A stretch of DNA of 64,000 nucleotides. Source: Azospirillaceae bacterium. Lineage in GTDB: Bacteria > Pseudomonadota > Alphaproteobacteria > Azospirillales > Azospirillaceae. The DNA is taken from assembly GCA_031291675.1 (NCBI GenBank), contig JARLIO010000062.1, positions 1 to 64,000 of the forward strand, written 5' to 3'. Each line of letters begins with the position of its first letter. Positions within the stretch are counted from its first letter, which is position 1. Of this stretch, positions 16,945-26,119 are shown piece by piece. Both the position numbers and the translations under genes were made by a program. The notes under the pieces were generated by a model. That model was not told the origin of the DNA, did no database searches, and was given only the letters and a program-made list of their open reading frames with translations.

Positions 16945-17745
16945 TCACTCAACCACGAAATAGCCAGGGCCGTTCAGAAAGGGCACGCGCCGAAGCGCCA
17001 GACCGTTCAATCCGAAGACCTCACGCAAGGCCGTCGTCTCCCCGGGAAAGCCGGCATCGTTGATCTCGTCCAGGACGACGACGCTGCCGCGCGCGAGCCG
17101 GGGCTTGAGCGCCAGCAAGGCGTCCCGCGTCGGACTGAAGAGATCCATGTCGAAATAGGCCAAGGCGACGATCGTTTCCGGGTGGACGTCCAAATATCCC
17201 GGCAGAGTCTCCCGCACGTCACCGGTTACGATTTCGAATTTGCGCTTGTGGGCCAACGGCGCCATGGCCTCGCGCGCCGCGAGCAATCGTTCCAGATAGG
17301 CGTCGTACCCCTGCGTCGTCCGCACATTCCCGGGACGCGCGTAAACACTCTGGCCGTCCTCCGCCGCGACATCAACGAACCCGGTGAAGGTGTCGAAGCC
17401 GATGATCCTGCGCGAATGATGGGTCGGTTCATAGAGGGTGCGAAGATTCATGAAAAACGAGAGATTTTGCCCCCAACGGCAGCCGAGTTCCATGACCACA
17501 CCCGGGATACCCAGGATAAGCTTATAGATGTGGTCCATGAAAAGCGCGCGCCCCAGGGCCAGATGGTCCATATGCAAACCAAGGTTGTCGAGGCGCTCCC
17601 CTTTCGGAACCGGAGAACCGTCGAACAGCGTCGCCAGTTCGCATCGCGCCGCACGCTCATTCTCGCTCAATGCCCGCGTGAAACCGAGCAAGTTTTCCTC
17701 CTCAGGATCCGCCATATCATTCCCCTTCTGCGAAATGTTTGACAA
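16945..17745 (-). CDS. TylF/macrocin O-methyltransferase-like protein
   Basis: 266 aa (ATG at 17715, MADPEEENLL, is an alternative start). GVVMELGCRWGQNLSFF is a SAM-binding motif I variant; RRIIGFDTFTGF is motif II; ALAYFDMDLFSPTRDALLAL and GSVVVLDEINDAGFPGE are the acidic metal-binding and product-side segments typical of TylF/MycF-type sugar O-methyltransferases. It lies 14 bases upstream (in transcription order) of the glycosyltransferase-like gene and on the same strand, so both probably belong to one glycan-modification operon. Target sugar unknown. Confidence 0.75.
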   Translation of the reverse strand: MSNISQKGNDMADPEEENLLGFTRALSENERAARCELATLFDGSPVPKGERLDNLGLHMDHLALGRALFMDHIYKLILGIPGVVMELGCRWGQNLSFFMNLRTLYEPTHHSRRIIGFDTFTGFVDVAAEDGQSVYARPGNVRTTQGYDAYLERLLAAREAMAPLAHKRKFEIVTGDVRETLPGYLDVHPETIVALAYFDMDLFSPTRDALLALKPRLARGSVVVLDEINDAGFPGETTALREVFGLNGLALRRVPFLNGPGYFVVE

Positions 17746-17831
17746 AGCAATTCAGACATAACGGGAGATCAACGCCGTTTATCATCCGCGCAAGGCCGGG
17801 GACCATACGCTACATCTGGGATTTGGTCGCG

Positions 17832-18757
17832 TCAATCCGGCCCGGAGGGTAAGAAATCCAAAACATGACACGCCCACCAGCGATAGGGAGCGGCACCGAT
17901 CAGATGATTGATCAGTGTCAAATCAGGTTCGGCGTCGTGCTCTCGCCCGGTCGATCGTTCGTGAGAGACGTCATAGCGCCCGTGCCGATACGTGCATGCC
18001 GTCACCGTCCATCGGGCCCCCGTCGCGCGCATCAGCGCCCAGGCGCCGCGAGCCAGGGGCAGCGACAGGGACCGGGAAGGTCGACCGTCACCGACGGTCC
18101 GTTGGCAACAGTGCGATCGACGAGGATGACGACATCCTCGCCAGCAAGCAATTTCCGATAGAGATTGCGGATATTTTGATTTGTCAATATGACGTCGCCG
18201 CCGTTCACATGGCGCGACAAATTACTATTGATCTCGATGTAGATTTTCTCGATCCACGGCGATATGCCGGGTATTCTCCGATAGACATCAGACGTCAAGA
18301 AATTGACCGTGGCGCCGCCTTTTGCCAACCAGGTGATCGTGGGATAGACCGCCCCGTAATGAAACATGAAGTGCACCGTCCCCCGCTGATCTGTCGCATC
18401 TTCCCCGGCGCTCGCGTCCGGAGGGACAAAGGCCGGGAGCCTGTCGATCAGGCGGGGCAACGCCAATCCCTCCCATTGGGCGATCGAAAACTCGACGTAT
18501 CGCCCGACGAGCGCGAGAAGCCGGCGCCACGGCGGCTGTTTCGGCGCCAAACGTCGCAACGACCGCCAAACCATGGGACGAACGCGATAACGCCCGGTTC
18601 CGCTCGATAACCAGTCGTAGCCCAAGCCGGCGTGAACCACGCCCCGAACCGTCGCCCAGGCGCGTCCGATGGGAAGGGGAAGATGATGCGCAGCGACTAT
18701 CAGCAACGCGGCATCCATCGCGATCAGTTTTCCCAGAAACCAACGCCAGATCGACAC
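17832..18757 (-). pseudogene. LpxL-like lipid acyltransferase, frameshifted near 18.05 kb
   Basis: GTG start at 18757 gives 241 aa ending abnormally at 18032. The family-like sequence continues without interruption in another minus frame (ALMRATGARWTVTACTYRHG to the stop at 17832). A single missing base in the C-run around 18055-18060 explains both. HFMFHYGAVYPTI contains the acyltransferase His, and GEDVVILVDRTVANGPSVTV and LPGPCRCP match the central part of LpxL/HtrB-like acyltransferases (inner membrane, lipid A or lipid acylation). The gene is at the edge of the glycan island, on the same strand as the TylF-like gene. It is a pseudogene or a homopolymer sequencing error; which cannot be decided from one sequence. 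Confidence 0.65.
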
Positions 18758-19099
18758 TGTCGCCCCACTTCAATCTCAAATATCGACCTGTCTCCAGCGT
18801 CGAGTGCCGAATCACGACAGCGCTCTTACGCCACTCCGCACGAGGAATCCACATCCTTAATTGCGATGGCCGGGCGTGCAGCCGAGACAACCAAGGTTCT
18901 CCGGCCCTTGGATCGATTGCTTCATTTTGCAAAAAAGCGGGTCCAGGGACTGTGTCCCTGGCCGGTGCGGGGCGGCGCCCTGCTGCACCTGTTTTTCGTG
19001 TTCTCAACCAGACAGGATGTTGTTTTTGATGCCGCTTCGAATCCGACGACGCCTTGCCGGCCTCGCCGATCGGACCCGGCATCGCCGACGAAACGCGAA
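18758..19099. other. Intergenic spacer with palindromic element
   Basis: No credible gene. 18943-18961 is a hairpin (ccaggga ctgtg tccctgg), followed by a second imperfect GC palindrome to about 18990 (ggtgcggggcggcgccctgc). This style of stacked hairpin is typical of intergenic repeats in alphaproteobacteria. Confidence 0.4.
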
Positions 19100-19129
19100 G
19101 GGCCCGCGGGTCGAAACCCGCGGGCCCTC
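19100..19129 (-). terminator. Strong hairpin downstream of the MFS gene
   Basis: agggcccgcgggt / acccgcgggccct, a 13-bp perfect stem with a cgaa tetraloop, 23 bases past the stop of the minus-strand transporter. On the minus strand it is followed by tcgcgtttcgtc, with only a weak T-tract. Likely terminator or mRNA 3' stabiliser. Confidence 0.7.
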
Positions 19130-19152
19130 CAGCGCGTCCCCCGGCGGGGTGA

Positions 19153-20424
19153 TTATTCCGCGGCGTAGGCGGCGGAGCGCTTGCGGGCGCCCCATTCCCC
19201 GATCATCAGCCACAGCGCTGCGGCGGCGACGAGATCGAACAGGAACAGCAGCGCGAACAGCGGTTCGTAGCCAAGGGTATCAGCGAGTTGCCCAACCACC
19301 AGGGTGAACAGCGCACCACCGAGATAGCCGAACATACCCGCCGCACCGGTCGCGGTGGCGATATCCTGTTTTTCGAACACGTCGCCCATAACGGCATAGA
19401 GCATGCTCGACAACATCTGATGGGCAAAGCCACCCAGACAAAAACACATGATCGCAAGGACGGGGCTGACGGCAAAGCTGATCAAGGCCGGACCGATCAT
19501 GCACAAGGCACCAAAGGTGATGACGGTCAGGCGCGCGTTGACCAGGGAAAGCTTGAGATGCTTGTGAACAAACGGCGCCAGGTAACCACCGCCGATGCAG
19601 CCGAGATCGGAGGTCAGGAACGGCATCCAGGCAAACAGCGCGAACTGCTTGATGTCCATGCCCCGCACCGAGACCATATAGAGCGGGATCCAGAAGGCGA
19701 AGGTCTGCCAGGCCGGTTCGGTCAGGAAGCGGGCGATCAGGATGCCGTAGAATTTGGGCTGGCGCAGCACATGCTTCAGGGAGGGCCTGGGCAGGATCAC
19801 CGGCGCCGCACCGTCGCCGATATAAAGCCGTTCCGTGTCGGTCAGGCGGGTGTCGTCCTCGGGGTTGCGGTAGAACCAGAACCACACCGCCGACAGCACG
19901 GCACTGAGCAGGCCGATGATCACGAAGGCCGGCTTCCAGCCCCAGTGCAGCGACAGCCAGATCACAAACGGCGGGGCGATCATCGCGCCAACCGAGGTGC
20001 CCGAATTGAACCAGCCGGTCGCAACCGAGCGCTCGCGGGCCGGGAACCACAGGGTTGAAACCTTGGTTGCCGTCGGCATCGTCGCCGCTTCGCTGATGCC
20101 CAGCAGACTGCGGAATCCCGCCATCATCTGCCAGTTGCCCGAGAGGGCATGGAGCGCGCAGGCGGCGCCCCAAACCAGGGCCGTGGCGGCATAACCAAAG
20201 CGCGGCCCCACCACGTCGATCACATAGCCGGCGATCGGCTGGGTAAAGCTGTAGCTGATTTGAAACGCGCTGACGACGAAAGAGTATTGTTCCGTCGAGA
20301 AATGCAGCGCTTCTTTCAAAACCGGGGCCAGGACGCCAAGCGTGTTACGGTCAATGTAGATGATGACCGTACCGACGAGCATCAACGCAAGCATTCGCCA
20401 GCGTAGGTTCCTGATCTTCTTCAT
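19153..20424 (-). CDS. MFS transporter of the anion:cation symporter (sugar-acid) family
   Basis: 423 aa from ATG 20424; AGGAGG sits 6 bases upstream, while the upstream in-frame ATG at 20436 is part of that Shine-Dalgarno context. About twelve hydrophobic segments. IIYIDRNTLGVLAP in helix 1 and the loop-2/3 region FGYAATALVWGA, GISEAATMPTATKVSTLWFP and RSVATGWFNSG match the ACS family that includes ExuT and GudP (hexuronate, glucarate, galactonate uptake by H+ symport at the inner membrane). It is a single-gene unit with its own terminator. The true substrate is uncertain because no sugar-acid catabolic gene is adjacent. Confidence 0.85.
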   Translation of the reverse strand: MKKIRNLRWRMLALMLVGTVIIYIDRNTLGVLAPVLKEALHFSTEQYSFVVSAFQISYSFTQPIAGYVIDVVGPRFGYAATALVWGAACALHALSGNWQMMAGFRSLLGISEAATMPTATKVSTLWFPARERSVATGWFNSGTSVGAMIAPPFVIWLSLHWGWKPAFVIIGLLSAVLSAVWFWFYRNPEDDTRLTDTERLYIGDGAAPVILPRPSLKHVLRQPKFYGILIARFLTEPAWQTFAFWIPLYMVSVRGMDIKQFALFAWMPFLTSDLGCIGGGYLAPFVHKHLKLSLVNARLTVITFGALCMIGPALISFAVSPVLAIMCFCLGGFAHQMLSSMLYAVMGDVFEKQDIATATGAAGMFGYLGGALFTLVVGQLADTLGYEPLFALLFLFDLVAAAALWLMIGEWGARKRSAAYAAE

Positions 20425-20436
20425 AGCGTCCTCCAT

Positions 20437-20900
20437 GGGCAGCGTTGCTCGCTCTTAGGCCCGTGTATGCCGCTCGTCCGTCGCGATGGGGCGGCACGGA
20501 AAAGCCGAGGGGGGGGGAATGTCGCGAAAACGCTGGGATCTGCGGTAAAACTGTCCTGCAATCGTGTCATGTAGCCGGGGCCACTGGCGAAACCGACCCG
20601 CGGCGCCCAAGGGGGGTGGCGCGGGATGGATCGTTCGGCGCCGAAGCATCTGCTAGAGATATTCTAGTATATTAATATGACAGACAAGCACGAAGAGGGA
20701 CGAAAGCTAAGTATCGACAAAATGCCGCAAGCCCGCCCGATCGCCCCCCGGAACCCCCGATCCCGGCCCGATCGATCAACTCCGCGTGATCACCCCGGCC
20801 AGCGCTTGGAAAGCCGCGGCGCCCCTTTACTTATGGGGGGTGATCACGACCGGGCGCGAGGGACGCGGCGGTCGGACAAACCAGACCGGGGCGGGCGGAC
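20437..20900. promoter_or_regulatory. Divergent regulatory spacer between MFS and msrB genes
   Basis: 464 bp with no gene I can support. It should contain the promoters of both divergent genes. An AT-rich imperfect palindrome (tattctagtatattaata, about 20659-20676) stands out in GC-rich surroundings and is a plausible regulator site. A small frame from 20677 (MTDKHEEGRKLS...) is Arg/Pro-rich and probably noncoding. Confidence 0.35.
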
Positions 20901-21395
20901 ATGCTGACACGACGACATCTCTTGGGGGCGGGGGCAGCGGGCCTGGCCCTGATCGGCGCGACGCGCTGGAGCCGATCCCAGGCGCAGACCACGGCCGGTT
21001 CTTTCGAGGTCCGTTATAGCGACGCGCAATGGCGTCAGCGGCTGACGGCGGAGCAGTATTCGGTGCTGCGTCAGGAGGGCACCGAGATCCCATTCACCAG
21101 TCCGCTCAACAATGAGCATCGTGCCGGCATTTTTGCCTGTGGCGGTTGCGCCCTGCCCGCCTTCGACGCCGCGACCAAATTCGACAGTCGCACCGGCTGG
21201 CCCAGCTTCTGGAAACCGCTGGACAACGCGGTGGCAACGACCGTGGACACCACTTTCGGCATGACCCGGACAGAGGTTCATTGCCGGCGCTGTGGCAGCC
21301 ATCTCGGCCATGTCTTCGACGACGGTCCGCCGCCGACCGGCTTGCGCTATTGCATGAACGGCGTCGCCCTGACCTTTACGCCGGCGGCCGCCTAG
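20901..21395 (+). CDS. msrB: Methionine-R-sulfoxide reductase, exported
   Basis: 164 aa. Twin-arginine-type signal at the N-terminus (TRRHLLGAGAAGLALIGA), so the enzyme is predicted to act outside the cytoplasm. MsrB reduces the R epimer of methionine sulfoxide. Zinc site cysteines in CGGC and CRRCGSH; FDSRTGWPSFWKP and GHVFDDGP are family hallmarks. The resolving/catalytic motif is RYCMNG with Cys at 151. It is followed by dipZ and msrA on the same strand, making an exported protein-repair set. Confidence 0.93.
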   Translation: MLTRRHLLGAGAAGLALIGATRWSRSQAQTTAGSFEVRYSDAQWRQRLTAEQYSVLRQEGTEIPFTSPLNNEHRAGIFACGGCALPAFDAATKFDSRTGWPSFWKPLDNAVATTVDTTFGMTRTEVHCRRCGSHLGHVFDDGPPPTGLRYCMNGVALTFTPAAA

Positions 21396-21645
21396 TGGAA
21401 TGCATCGCTGAACTTGCGACCGTCGCCCGCGCGAACGCGGGGGCGCAGGGCCGCAAGCTCCGGACGATGGCGCCTCTGGCCCTGGATGCCCGCGTTCGAC
21501 GGTGGCGAGAGATCCTCTCATTGTCAGCGACGCGAGCCACCAGGCTGGTTTTTTCGCATTTTCTACGCCCAACCGGAATCCACTTGGTCGGAAAATGCTC
21601 TAGACACACCGGCCGCGATGCGGTTTTCGTGATGGAGACGTCACC

Positions 21646-23382
21646 ATGATCCTGTTTGTGCTGGCCTATTTCGGCGGGATCCTGACGATCCTGAGCCCGT
21701 GCATCCTGCCGGTGTTGCCGTTCGTGTTCGCCCGGGCCGATCGGCCCTTCCTGCGCAGCGGCCTGCCGCTGTTGCTGGGCATGGCGGTGACCTTCGCCGG
21801 TGTTGCCAGCCTGGCCGCGGTCGGGGGCGGCTGGGCGGTCCAGGCCAATGATGCCGGCCGGCTGGTCGCGCTGCTGCTGCTGGGGCTGTTCGCGGTGACG
21901 CTGCTGCTGCCCGCGGTCGCCGATCGCCTGACCCGGCCGGTGGTTGCCGCCGGGGCGCGCCTGTTGCAGGTGGCGCAGGCGGGGGACCGGCCCGGTTCGT
22001 CGCTGCTGCCCTCGTTTCTGGTCGGGATTGCCACCGGGCTGTTGTGGGCGCCGTGCGCCGGGCCCATCCTCGGGCTGGTCCTGACCGGGGCGGCGCTTCA
22101 GGGCGCCAGCGTCGCCACCTCGCTGCTGCTGCTGGCCTATGCTTTGGGGGCGGCGACCTCGCTGGCCGTGGCGCTGCTGATTGGCGGCCGGGTGTTTGCC
22201 GCCCTGAAACGCTCCCTGGGCGCCGGGGAATGGCTGCGCCGCGGCCTGGGGGTTGCGGTGCTGGCGGGGGTCGTAGCGATCGCCTCCGGTCTCGACACCG
22301 GGCTGCTGACCCGGCTGTCGCAGCAGGGCACGGCGTCGCTCGAACAGGCGCTGCTCGACAAGGTGCGGCCGCGGTCGGCCGGGATTGTCGCGCCGCAGCT
22401 GGTGGCCGCAACGCTGCCGGGCGAAGGGCAATTGCCATCGCTGGCCGGTGCCGTGGCCTGGCTGAACTCACCGCCGCTGACCGCCGAGAGCCTGCGCGGC
22501 AAGGTAGTTCTGGTCGATTTCTGGACCTATTCCTGCATCAATTGCCTGCGGGCACTGCCCTATGTCCAGGCGTGGGCGCAACGCTATCGCGATCAGGGAT
22601 TGGTGGTGATCGGGGTTCACGCGCCCGAATTCGCCTTCGAGCGCAATCTCGACAATGTCCGGACCGCGGTTCGCGACCTCAAGATCGACTATCCGGTCGC
22701 GATCGACAATGACTATGCGATCTGGCGCGGTTTCGACAATGAATACTGGCCGGCGCATTATTTCATCGATGCCCAGGGCCGGATCCGCCATCATCATTTC
22801 GGTGAGGGCGATTATGCCGGTTCCGAACAGGTAATCCGGCAACTGCTGACGGAGGCCGGTCGCGAGGCCGATGCCGGGACCACCGTGTCGGTCGCGGCCG
22901 GCGGTGTCGAGGCCGCGCCGGCGATCGACGATGCGACCTCGCCCGAGACCTATGTCGGCTATGACCGCGCCGACAATTTCGCCTCACCCGGGGGTCTGGT
23001 CCACGATACCAGCCATGGCTATACCGCGCCGCAGCCGGTGGCGCTCAATCAATGGGCGCTGGCCGGGGACTGGGCCGTCGATGGTGAAAAGGCGGTGCTG
23101 AGCGGCGCCGGGGGCGGGATCACCTATCGCTTTCACGCCCGCGATCTGCATCTGGTGTTGGGACCGGCGCAAGCCGGTACGCCGGTGCATTTCCAGGTGC
23201 GGATCGATGGCGCGGCGCCGGGCGGCGACCATGGCGTCGATACCGACGATCAGGGCCGCGGCACCGTGACCAGCCAGCGACTCTATCAACTGGTTCGGCA
23301 GAGCGGCGGCCCGCGCGACCGCACCTTCGAGATCGAATTCCTGGATCCCGGCGTCCAGGCCTATGCCTTCACTTTTGGTTGA
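21646..23382 (+). CDS. dipZ: DipZ: CcdA/DsbD membrane domain fused to thioredoxin-like domain
   Basis: 578 aa. Residues about 1-240 are a six-to-eight-helix CcdA-type electron carrier with SPCILPVLPFVFA near the N-terminus and LLWAPCAGPILGL in the second half, each holding a conserved Cys. Residues about 275-420 are a periplasmic TlpA-like thioredoxin domain with active site C297-I-N-C300 (WTYSCINCLRALP). The last 150 residues are the beta-rich DipZ C-terminal domain. Family role: carry reducing power from cytoplasmic thioredoxin across the inner membrane. Its place between exported MsrB and MsrA suggests that it re-reduces those enzymes. A 250-bp spacer separates it from msrB, so it may have its own promoter. 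Confidence 0.9.
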   Translation: MILFVLAYFGGILTILSPCILPVLPFVFARADRPFLRSGLPLLLGMAVTFAGVASLAAVGGGWAVQANDAGRLVALLLLGLFAVTLLLPAVADRLTRPVVAAGARLLQVAQAGDRPGSSLLPSFLVGIATGLLWAPCAGPILGLVLTGAALQGASVATSLLLLAYALGAATSLAVALLIGGRVFAALKRSLGAGEWLRRGLGVAVLAGVVAIASGLDTGLLTRLSQQGTASLEQALLDKVRPRSAGIVAPQLVAATLPGEGQLPSLAGAVAWLNSPPLTAESLRGKVVLVDFWTYSCINCLRALPYVQAWAQRYRDQGLVVIGVHAPEFAFERNLDNVRTAVRDLKIDYPVAIDNDYAIWRGFDNEYWPAHYFIDAQGRIRHHHFGEGDYAGSEQVIRQLLTEAGREADAGTTVSVAAGGVEAAPAIDDATSPETYVGYDRADNFASPGGLVHDTSHGYTAPQPVALNQWALAGDWAVDGEKAVLSGAGGGITYRFHARDLHLVLGPAQAGTPVHFQVRIDGAAPGGDHGVDTDDQGRGTVTSQRLYQLVRQSGGPRDRTFEIEFLDPGVQAYAFTFG

Positions 23383-23437
23383 GCCCGCCGGGCACGGTTT
23401 GTCGCCAATTCCCCCCTCTTCAGACAGGAGCCGATCA

Positions 23438-24208
23438 ATGTCCGCCTCTTCCTCCGGGTTTTCGATGATCGCGCCCGCGTGGCGCTTCCTGACCGGCTCA
23501 ACGCTGGGCCGGGTCGCCCTGGCGGTGCTGATCCTGCCGGCCGCCGCGGCGCTGATGCCGCGGCTGGCGCAATCGGCCGAGCCCGCCGTCGTGGTTCCGG
23601 CCCCGGTCGTCGACGAGACGGCGCCCGGGACGGCCACCACCGAGACCGCCGTCCTGGCCGGTGGCTGCTTCTGGGGCGTCCAGGGCGTGTTCCAGCATGT
23701 CAAAGGCGTCGAGCGGGTGCTCTCGGGCTATTCCGGCGGCGCCAAGGAGACCGCGGAGTACGAAACCGTCAGCATGGGCACCACGGGCCACGCCGAATCG
23801 GTCGAAATCCACTTCAACCCCGCGGTCGTCAGCTATGGCCGGATCCTGCAGATCTATTTTTCGGTCGCCCATAATCCGACCGAGTTGAACTTTCAGGGGC
23901 CGGACCAGGGGACGCAGTATCGCTCGGCAATTTTCGTCCGGGATGACCAGCAGCGGCGGATCGCCGAGAGCTATATCACCCAGCTCGACCAGGCCGCGGT
24001 GTTCGGGCACAAGATCGTCACCCAGGTCACCCCGTTCCAGGCGTTCTATGCCGCGGAGGACTATCACCAGGACTATGCCACACGGCATCCTGACAATGGC
24101 TACATCGCCTATAACGACCTGCCGAAGATCGAAAACCTGAAGCGGCTGTTTCCGGAGCGTTATCGCACCGACCCGGTGCTGGTGATGGCCTCGGGTTCGG
24201 TCAACTGA
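23438..24208 (+). CDS. msrA: Methionine-S-sulfoxide reductase with N-terminal membrane/signal segment
   Basis: 256 aa from ATG 23438 (AGGAG 8 bases upstream). A hydrophobic stretch at about 24-45 ending near LAQSAEPA indicates export or membrane anchoring. The MsrA domain starts near residue 70: AVLAGGCFWGVQG, catalytic Cys 77 in GCFWG; YETVSMGTTGHAE and QYRSAIF are further hallmarks. Reduces the S epimer of methionine sulfoxide, complementing MsrB. It starts 55 bases after dipZ and probably shares its transcript. Confidence 0.93.
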   Translation: MSASSSGFSMIAPAWRFLTGSTLGRVALAVLILPAAAALMPRLAQSAEPAVVVPAPVVDETAPGTATTETAVLAGGCFWGVQGVFQHVKGVERVLSGYSGGAKETAEYETVSMGTTGHAESVEIHFNPAVVSYGRILQIYFSVAHNPTELNFQGPDQGTQYRSAIFVRDDQQRRIAESYITQLDQAAVFGHKIVTQVTPFQAFYAAEDYHQDYATRHPDNGYIAYNDLPKIENLKRLFPERYRTDPVLVMASGSVN

Positions 24209-24240
24209 CGGGCGCGATCACGGCAATGTGATCACGCCCG
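24209..24240. terminator. Bidirectional hairpin between msrA and the convergent ABC gene
   Basis: cgggcgcgatcac / gtgatcacgcccg pair at 12 of 13 positions with loop ggcaat. The hairpin lies just after the msrA stop and overlaps the last codons of the convergent minus-strand gene, so it can serve both. Confidence 0.65.
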
Positions 24241-25207
24241 CGGCCACGTCCGGGAGCGTGGGAACGATGTGGTTGGCCAGGCTCCAGTCGGCGATATCGG
24301 CGATCTGGGCCTGGTCGGCCGCGGTCACGGCCCGGGTCGGGACGGCATTATGGGCACCGATCTCCGCGGCCAGCGTCTCCGGGATGGCCATTTCGCCGGT
24401 CCAGATCGCGCCGGCTTCGGCCTGATGGCTTTGCGACCAGGTATTTTCGGCAATCAGCGTCTCGAAGATCACCTGCAACAGCGCGCGCTGGCCGGTGGCG
24501 AAATCGCGATGGGCGATCAGGACCACCGCATTCTCCGAGCCGATCGCGGCACCATCGGCCAGGACCCGGGCGCCGTAGGCGTGCACGGCCATGGCGACGA
24601 ACGGATCCCAGGTCGCCCAGGCATCGACATGCCCTTGATCGAACGCCGAACCGCTGTCGGCCGGGCTGAGATAGCGCCGGGTCACCGATGCCGGATCAAT
24701 GCCCTGCATTTCCAGCGCCCGGACCAGCAGATATTCCCCGGTACCGCCGCGGTTGACGGCGACGCGGCGGCCAATCAGGTCCTTGAGGCTGTGGATCGGC
24801 GAGTCCTGCTTGACCAGGATCGCCTCGGCCCCGGGTGCCATCTTCTGATAGGCGAACACCACCATGGGAATATGCGCGGCCAGGGCGCTGACCGCCGCGG
24901 TCGAGCTGCCGGCGGTGATGTCGATGCTGCCGGCATTGATCGCTTCCTGCGCCGGCGCCGCCGCGGCGAACGGCCCGACCCATTCGACCCGGGCATTGTG
25001 GGGCTGGAGTGCCGCTTCCAGGCTGCCATGGGCCTTGGCCAGGGTGATGTCGTTGGGCGCCCGCAGCCAGCCGATCCGCACGACCGTCGGGGGCGCCACC
25101 ACAGCGGGCGGCACGGTTTCGGCCTGCAGCGCCGGCGCCGCGGTCAGCAGGATCAACAGCACAAGGGCGGCGAGGCGCTGGCCCCAGGCGTTCAAAACTA
25201 TCAGCAT
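24218..25207 (-). CDS. SsuA/NitT-type ABC transporter substrate-binding protein
   Basis: 329 aa from ATG 25207 (MLIVLNAWGQRLAALVLLIL), which gives a clean Sec signal peptide ending about LQAETV; the frame is open to 25264. The mature protein has the pattern of aliphatic-sulfonate/taurine binding proteins: VRIGWLRAPND near the start, INAGSIDITAGSSTAAVSAL, LKDLIGRRVAVNRGGTGEYL, HVDAWATWDPFVA. It binds its ligand in the periplasm. No permease or ATPase gene is next to it, so it may be an orphan binding protein. It lies beside the methionine-sulfoxide repair genes, a possible sulfur-metabolism theme. Confidence 0.82.
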   Translation of the reverse strand: MLIVLNAWGQRLAALVLLILLTAAPALQAETVPPAVVAPPTVVRIGWLRAPNDITLAKAHGSLEAALQPHNARVEWVGPFAAAAPAQEAINAGSIDITAGSSTAAVSALAAHIPMVVFAYQKMAPGAEAILVKQDSPIHSLKDLIGRRVAVNRGGTGEYLLVRALEMQGIDPASVTRRYLSPADSGSAFDQGHVDAWATWDPFVAMAVHAYGARVLADGAAIGSENAVVLIAHRDFATGQRALLQVIFETLIAENTWSQSHQAEAGAIWTGEMAIPETLAAEIGAHNAVPTRAVTAADQAQIADIADWSLANHIVPTLPDVAAGVITLP

Positions 25208-25297
25208 CGTGGTGACAAACCGGCACCTGCCGGCCTCTCGTGATCGGGGGTCCGGGCCGGCCACCCGTCACGGGGATGGTGGCCGCGCCGGTTTCTG

Positions 25298-25459
25298 CTA
25301 TAGGCCTGCTTTTGCGCCCTGTCGACCGCTACGGGATACGCCGGGGCAACCGCCCCCTCGCGAACCCGAATGCAGGGTCCAGGTTGCCCTCACCACAGAG
25401 CGTAACGCCCTATCGAGTAAGTCCGATTGTCGGGCCTCGCTGGTTGCAAATTCTGCCAT
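25298..25459 (-). CDS. Possible small hypothetical protein
   Basis: A 53-aa frame starts MAEFATSEARQSDLLDRALR, with a purine-rich GGAGAGGGAAG just upstream of its ATG and only 20 bases after the DUF2442 gene on the same strand. The second half is Gly/Arg-rich and may be noncoding. No family recognised. Reported because of the good ribosome-binding site; it may equally be chance. Confidence 0.25.
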   Translation of the reverse strand: MAEFATSEARQSDLLDRALRSVVRATWTLHSGSRGGGCPGVSRSGRQGAKAGL

Positions 25460-25479
25460 GGTCTTCCCTCTCCTTCCTG

Positions 25480-25884
25480 TCACCCCAGCTTGCGGGGTCG
25501 TCCCCCCCGTTTGCCATTCGCCCGTGACGCGGCCGCTTTAGCCTTGCTCGTAACCGAACCGCCCGCAGCACCAAGCCGGGACGCAGACCACGGCACAGAT
25601 CCCAGAAAGCCTTCGAGCAAAGCCGGAAGGTAAATATCCGCATCGAGCTTAGGAAAGTGCAACCCAAAGCCTGAAGGTGTGATTTCGATTGTGTCAAGTT
25701 GCTCCGGCTTTGCTGTCTCTAATCCCTGGGCCGCATGGGGAGGAAATGTGATATCAATACCTGTGCTCAAACTGACAACCACGCGACCGATGTCGCTATC
25801 ATAGCGGACAGCGGTTGCCTTCGGTCCTTTCGCCAACTCGGCGGCCCTGGCATTAGCTTGATTGAACGCCTCAAGGCTGACCAT
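25480..25884 (-). CDS. DUF2442-domain protein
   Basis: 134 aa. Residues about 25-90 match DUF2442: VRYDSDIGRVVVSLSTGIDI, TFPPHAAQGLE, ITPSGFGLHFPKLDADIYLP with the usual FPKLDxDIYLPxLLEGxLG ending. The C-terminus is a basic, Ala/Lys/Arg/Gly-rich tail that could bind nucleic acid. The gene overlaps the end of the DUF4160 gene by 14 bases. DUF4160/DUF2442 pairs are commonly found together and are predicted toxin-antitoxin-like modules; function unproven. Confidence 0.8.
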   Translation of the reverse strand: MVSLEAFNQANARAAELAKGPKATAVRYDSDIGRVVVSLSTGIDITFPPHAAQGLETAKPEQLDTIEITPSGFGLHFPKLDADIYLPALLEGFLGSVPWSASRLGAAGGSVTSKAKAAASRANGKRGGRPRKLG

Positions 25885-26119
25885 GGATTTCTCCCCATTT
25901 TATACAGAGCAAGACCAGGTTGGTTTGTATATCGCGCTGAATTTCGGTCAGCTCCTGCAGTGCGAAACCGAAATTCTCGCGTGGGTCCGGGGGGCCATCG
26001 GGACAATTGAGGTTGAACGCAGCTTCGCAGCCATTTCCGATAACGTGGACATGTGCGGGGCGATGGTCGTTTGGATACACCACGACGCGGTAAGCCCCGA
26101 TCCTCAACACCGTCGGCAA
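25871..26119 (-). CDS. DUF4160-domain protein
   Basis: 82 aa if started at TTG 26119 (M/L-PTVLRIGAYRVVVYPND), which matches the usual DUF4160 start and length; AGGATA lies upstream. Upstream in-frame starts to 26275 add unrelated residues. RPAHVHVIGNGCEAAFNL is the His-containing core of the family. It is followed, with overlap, by the DUF2442 gene. Predicted small toxin-antitoxin-like pair member. Confidence 0.75.
   Translation of the reverse strand: MPTVLRIGAYRVVVYPNDHRPAHVHVIGNGCEAAFNLNCPDGPPDPRENFGFALQELTEIQRDIQTNLVLLCIKWGEIHGQP

Noticed and set aside
20677-20907. Small plus-strand gene before msrB
   Set aside because: Pro/Arg-rich, no homology-like pattern and no ribosome-binding site; treated as regulatory spacer.
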